45,948 bases of DNA from a virus. Positions within the stretch are counted from its first letter, which is position 1. Every line of letters begins with the position of its first letter. The stretch spans positions 1 to 45,948 of IMG/VR virus record IMGVR_UViG_3300010160_000077. One strand, written 5' to 3'. Below, piece after piece: positions 42,496 to 45,948 of the stretch. The notes under the pieces were generated by a model that saw nothing but the letters and a program-made list of their open reading frames with translations, ran no database searches and was not told the origin of the DNA. Position numbers and translations under genes: made by a program.

Positions 42496-43780
42496 TTCAC
42501 CTACCTTGTGCATGGCACCCTGGACTCATACGTACTTGAGTCCACAGACCGAACGCCGGCTGTGTTGTGCCAGTCGTGAACCAGCACAGAACTTTGAACA
42601 GTATATAGATACCAGTTCCGGCACTGGCCGTTACATTCCCGTCACTCTAGATGACCACTGGAACAGCGAGCACATGCGGTCAGTACGCAAGAGAATGATG
42701 GCTGGAGAAACACTGCCCGAGTGTGATGTTTGTAACAGCAAACTGCTCAACACTGACGTGTATAGGAGTTACTTCAATAGCCTGTTTGGTCATAAGCGTG
42801 ATCAGATTGAATTGACCACAGATGCCACAGGACATACTAGTATGTTACCAGTCAGCTGGGATTATAGATTCAGCAACCTTTGTAACTTTAAATGTCGCAT
42901 GTGTGGTGACATGTTGTCAAGTGCTTGGGAAAGTGAACAACGACAGCATGACATGATTGATTGGACCAACACAAAAAACAGTTGGATGCGGCCAGAAGTC
43001 AAAGCTGAGATAACTCAATTCCAAGACACGCAGATTGAAGCCGAGTTTGCTCAAGCAGTAGAGCAACACAGGGTAGAAGAAATATACTGGGTAGGCGGAG
43101 AGCCACTCATGTATGAACAACACTGGCGCTATATGCGCAGAATTATTGAACTAGGAGATGGACAACGTGTTTACGCTAGATATAATACTAATCTTAGCCG
43201 TGTCAACTACGGTAGTAGCAATCTGTATCGCGATATTTTATCTGGGCTACGAGACTGGCAGATCTGTGCAAGCCTTGACGGAACCGGACAGATTGGAGAA
43301 TACATCCGTACAGGACTCGATTACCCTGCATGGCTTGCGAACTTTAAGCAAGGAGTACAAATAGCACGCCATTCAAGGCAGATGCGTATAGACTTTACGC
43401 TTACCTTACCTGGCATGTTTGAAGTGAAAAATATCACACGTCTAGCACAAGAATTACAGGTTGATATACTAGCCAAAGTGGTATTCTCATTCTCACCAGA
43501 CATTGTGATGAGCCCCTTGGCCTTGCCAAGGACCATATTAGATCCTTGGCTAACGGAATTGATTGAGCAAACCTCAGGAGCCATGCAGTCCGTATTAACA
43601 CAGTTACGATCGCGACCGACCTTTGAGGAACAATGGCCTGACACTTATCTAGCCGGTATCAAGAAAGGCAAAAAGAGAATATTGCAGCTTGAAAAAATCC
43701 GTAAAGACCTGTATACTATGAGTAATATCCTGGCATCGAGACCAGCTGTATTAGAATGGTGGAACCAAATTGACAATTAG
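42488..43780 (+). CDS. Radical SAM enzyme with N-terminal twitch-type cluster (rSAM 5)
   Basis: Start at ATG 42488, supported by GGAG at 42477-42480 and an eight-base overlap; the frame is open from a TTG at 42482. The product is 430 residues. Cysteines: C8 (L-C-M-A-P-W-T-H), C26-C27, C79 and C82 (C-D-V-C), C132-x3-C136-x2-C139 (CNFKCRMC). G-G-E-P-L-M-Y follows near residue 206. A long insertion after the SAM motif (HDMIDWTNTKNSWMRPEVKA onward) is partly shared in position with rSAM 3. It is the fifth and last radical SAM gene seen here. All cluster ligands appear intact. Confidence 0.82.
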   Translation: MLDSPTLCMAPWTHTYLSPQTERRLCCASREPAQNFEQYIDTSSGTGRYIPVTLDDHWNSEHMRSVRKRMMAGETLPECDVCNSKLLNTDVYRSYFNSLFGHKRDQIELTTDATGHTSMLPVSWDYRFSNLCNFKCRMCGDMLSSAWESEQRQHDMIDWTNTKNSWMRPEVKAEITQFQDTQIEAEFAQAVEQHRVEEIYWVGGEPLMYEQHWRYMRRIIELGDGQRVYARYNTNLSRVNYGSSNLYRDILSGLRDWQICASLDGTGQIGEYIRTGLDYPAWLANFKQGVQIARHSRQMRIDFTLTLPGMFEVKNITRLAQELQVDILAKVVFSFSPDIVMSPLALPRTILDPWLTELIEQTSGAMQSVLTQLRSRPTFEEQWPDTYLAGIKKGKKRILQLEKIRKDLYTMSNILASRPAVLEWWNQIDN

Positions 43781-44855
43781 AGTCGTACTAAGGAACCCGC
43801 TGGATTCAACTGATCAAGTGGATTATACAATACGAGCAGAAGATCATGAGCTGGCACAGGACTGGCAACATGCTCTTAAAGATCTATTGCAATCGGGTAA
43901 CCTGTTAGAAAAAAACTTTTGTTTTATGGGATTCCCTGACACAGCAAGGACCTTGGACTATTTGTGCAACGAGCTTAATCAACACGTTAAAACAATTAAT
44001 GCATTTTTTCCTGATTACCGTATTGCAGAATCATTTAGTCCTGATAATGTATTAGCAGGAGATTACGCCGACCATGGCATTAATCATGACGTAATGAACA
44101 TATTACATAATCATTTTGAAATATTACAAGGTACTGTTTGGAGTCTTAGCGAATATTACAAACGAGCAGACTATGAAACAAAATACGCCATTAGACAGTT
44201 AAACAATATCTGTCATGAAATGGAGAATCTTATACTGAGTCAACGTAAAGCAAAAACTAGTCCATTTTGGGTCAGACCCAGTCAAATTACTACATTTTTA
44301 AATGCTCCTAGACTAGACCTTAAACCTGTCCATAGACAAGGATTTGCTACTAACGGATATGATAGAGTACTAGGCGGAGTGTATATGCACTGGACTCAAA
44401 TAGGAAAGACTCTATATGAAGTTTTTAAAGATGAAGGTGCTCCGGTATTGACTGACGCGGTGTGCGAAGCTATTACTGAATTGCGTTATTATTCCGGTGA
44501 ATTTGATGTGGAATGGGGCAACAATGTAACTTTTGCTGGTGACAATCCCTGGCACAATCGGGACCAATTGGCTTTCAAGGCATGGCTGATAGAAAACAAT
44601 CGAGATCCATTGGATCTCAATCTAAGCCTAGGATACTTACCACTAGGGCAAGTGGACCTGCGCAGCAGTTTTGGTACTGCTAAAAGTTCTGACATATGGG
44701 AAATACTGTCAGCACATTTGGATATCTATAGTATAGAAATTGACGGTGTATCACAAAAATTCAATTACTGTTGGACCGACGCTAATTATAAACAAATGCA
44801 AATTGATATGATGAAACCTGGATATGATTACTCAACTAAAGGAGCACGACCATGA
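43770..44855 (+). CDS. 361-residue protein of unknown function
   Basis: The start is a TTG at 43770 overlapping rSAM 5 by 11 bases; the next ATG (43927) would remove a well-formed first strand (TIRVVLRNPLDSTDQVDYTI). I do not recognise the family. The N-terminal half is helical with N-F-C-F-M-G-F-P-D and a long N-E-L-N-Q-H-V-K-T-I helix. The C-terminal half has GEFDVEWGNNVTFAGDNPWH, LGYLPLGQVDLRSSFGTAKS and a beta-rich end. Conserved W, H and D residues in the second half could form an active site, but no known motif is present. It is coupled to the 33-residue gene by an ATGA overlap. Confidence 0.55.
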   Translation: MTIRVVLRNPLDSTDQVDYTIRAEDHELAQDWQHALKDLLQSGNLLEKNFCFMGFPDTARTLDYLCNELNQHVKTINAFFPDYRIAESFSPDNVLAGDYADHGINHDVMNILHNHFEILQGTVWSLSEYYKRADYETKYAIRQLNNICHEMENLILSQRKAKTSPFWVRPSQITTFLNAPRLDLKPVHRQGFATNGYDRVLGGVYMHWTQIGKTLYEVFKDEGAPVLTDAVCEAITELRYYSGEFDVEWGNNVTFAGDNPWHNRDQLAFKAWLIENNRDPLDLNLSLGYLPLGQVDLRSSFGTAKSSDIWEILSAHLDIYSIEIDGVSQKFNYCWTDANYKQMQIDMMKPGYDYSTKGARP

Positions 44856-44953
44856 ACTGGATTAAAAACATAATTAACCGTATTCGACTAGAAATACGAT
44901 ACCGCAAGAAATTAAAAGAATTACGCAAACGAGATCCTTTTATCTATAAATGA
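44852..44953 (+). CDS. 33-residue basic peptide gene
   Basis: A strong AAGGAG (44838-44843) precedes the ATG, and both ends are ATGA overlaps with the neighbours. The product opens MNWIKNIINRIRLEIRYRKK and ends L-K-E-L-R-K-R-D-P-F-I-Y-K. It is a highly basic, amphipathic helix with a short aromatic tail. A C-terminal D-P-F-I-Y-K looks like a conserved motif rather than random sequence; from memory, similar small proteins occur in marine phages. It lacks cysteine, serine and threonine. It could be a membrane- or RNA-binding helix, a subunit of a neighbouring enzyme, or a precursor peptide for the radical SAM enzymes. None of these is shown. Confidence 0.6.
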   Translation: MNWIKNIINRIRLEIRYRKKLKELRKRDPFIYK

Positions 44954-45948
44954 AATTGCAGAACATCCTTGGCATCAGTGCCGGGTTCCATGACGCAGCC
45001 GCCTCGGTAATCAACACCCGGGGTGAAATCTTGTTTGCTGGACATAGCGAACGCTATAGTAAAAAGAAAAACGATGCCGACATACATCCGGGATTGCTGT
45101 GTGATCTTGGCCGATATGCAATTGATCATGTGGCCTATTACGAACGACCTTGGAACAAACAACTAAGACAACTATATTCAGGGCAAGGTATTGAATGGTC
45201 AAAACTAACCGTACGACAGATACTCAATCAGCAATTACACGGTTATTTTTCGCATACTACCGTCAGTTCGTACAACCATCATTTGAGTCATGCCGCCGGG
45301 GGATTCCAAACTAGCACGTTTGATCGTGCCACAGTTGTGGTCATTGATGCCATAGGCGAATGGGACACTGTGAGCATATGGGGTGCTGAATATCGGAATG
45401 GCCAGGCAAGATATCGAAGACTTTGGCGACAACAGTATCCACACAGCATAGGACTATTTTATACTGCCATGACTGATAGGATAGGACTTAGACCCATGGA
45501 AGATGAGTATGTACTAATGGGCATGGCGGCTTACGGCACTGATCGGTTGACCAAACATCTTGATGATCTAGTCATTGAAGATTTAGACGAGATACAATTA
45601 CGACAGAACTTCCATGCCGGAGTAGATGAAAACTTTTTGGCGTCAACTGAAAATGAAGATATTGCCACCGCAACACAGCAAGTAGCAGAAACTTTGATAT
45701 ATAGTATTATGCGCCGAGCAAGAGAATTTGCGTGGAGCACAAATCTGGTATATTCGGGCGGGGTCGCCCTAAATTGTTTGGCAAATAGAAATCTTGGAGA
45801 GTATTTTGAAAAAATTTGGATCATGCCTTGTCCTGGTGATAGTGGCAGTAGTCTTGGCGCGGCCGCCTTGGCCTACGGAGGAAGGTTACAGTTCGACCAT
45901 GCATACCTTGGTCACGACATCGGTGGACCATATCCTGTCGACGCCGTA
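44950..45948 (+). CDS. NodU/CmcH-type carbamoyltransferase, 3' end outside window
   Basis: The ATG at 44950 overlaps the peptide gene (ATGA) and the frame is open to the window edge (333 codons). Family usual length is about 550-600, so the C-terminal domain is missing from view. N-terminal ASKHA-type motifs are clear: LGISAGFHDAAASVI (H14, D15), HHLSHAAGGF with metal-binding histidines near 110-114, VVVIDAIGEWDT, SGGVALNCLANRNL near 269, and PGDSGSSLGAAALAYGG. These enzymes make carbamoyl-adenylate from carbamoyl phosphate and ATP and pass the carbamoyl group to a hydroxyl, often of a sugar. It would add an O-carbamoyl group to the product of the upstream pathway. Confidence 0.85.
   Translation, partial: MKLQNILGISAGFHDAAASVINTRGEILFAGHSERYSKKKNDADIHPGLLCDLGRYAIDHVAYYERPWNKQLRQLYSGQGIEWSKLTVRQILNQQLHGYFSHTTVSSYNHHLSHAAGGFQTSTFDRATVVVIDAIGEWDTVSIWGAEYRNGQARYRRLWRQQYPHSIGLFYTAMTDRIGLRPMEDEYVLMGMAAYGTDRLTKHLDDLVIEDLDEIQLRQNFHAGVDENFLASTENEDIATATQQVAETLIYSIMRRAREFAWSTNLVYSGGVALNCLANRNLGEYFEKIWIMPCPGDSGSSLGAAALAYGGRLQFDHAYLGHDIGGPYPVDAV

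Noticed and set aside
29994-45948. Accessory genes as a DNA-base modification system.
   Set aside because: No nucleotide kinase, thymidylate-synthase-like or DNA glycosyltransferase gene is seen; sugar and radical SAM enzymes fit glycan or peptide modification better.

Overview
The window is a stretch of a T4-like contractile-tailed phage genome (a myovirus), most probably marine. The evidence is a nearly uninterrupted rightward run of baseplate genes: a tail-tube cap/initiator-type protein, gp53, two hub-type proteins, a gp5-like spike, gp25, gp6 and a gp7-type wedge protein. Their sequence style resembles T4-like cyanophages and related marine myophages. A cluster of radical SAM and sugar-modifying genes follows, of a kind also met in such phages. 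No photosynthesis, replication, tRNA, integrase or insertion sequence genes are visible, so the host cannot be named from this window.

Layout. (1) 1-127: a divergent control region. A consensus sigma70-type promoter with a ribosome binding site points left into a gene that leaves the window after five codons. A T4-late-type TAAATA element points right. (2) 128-9014: tube cap/initiator-type protein, gp53, two hub-type structural proteins, lysozyme-less gp5 spike, and a repeat-rich hub/spike-associated protein. (3) 9028-26681: gp25, gp6 and a giant 4594-residue gp7-type protein. The last carries a predicted seven-bladed integrin-like propeller and several W..Y..GD.V modules resembling carbohydrate-binding domains. 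(4) 26728-29921: a 49-residue mini-gene, its full-length paralogue, a tail-fibre protein and another fibre/virion protein. (5) 29994-33139: a small conserved gene, two GT-A-like proteins, a hypothetical protein and a third possible glycosyltransferase. (6) 33253-45948: a continuous chain of overlapping genes. It holds five radical SAM enzymes with N-terminal auxiliary-cluster cysteines, three GT10/exostosin-like proteins, a 361-residue unknown, a 33-residue basic peptide and a NodU/CmcH-type carbamoyltransferase cut by the window edge.

Regulation visible in sequence. Four structural-gene units have a TAAATA element 18-20 nt before the start codon, as expected for T4-type late promoters. The two accessory units instead begin with sigma70-like promoters (17-nt spacers, perfect TATAAT). 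Their -10 boxes end only 5-6 nt before the ATG, which predicts leaderless mRNAs. Within each unit the genes overlap by 1-20 nt or are a few bases apart, so translation is probably coupled.

Working idea (inference): the first three quarters build the baseplate, spike and fibres. The last quarter is a phage-encoded pathway that modifies a glycan, or possibly a peptide, using several radical SAM steps, glycosyl transfer and O-carbamoylation. Targets could be the host envelope or the virion itself. This last cluster is the most likely home of an undescribed system.
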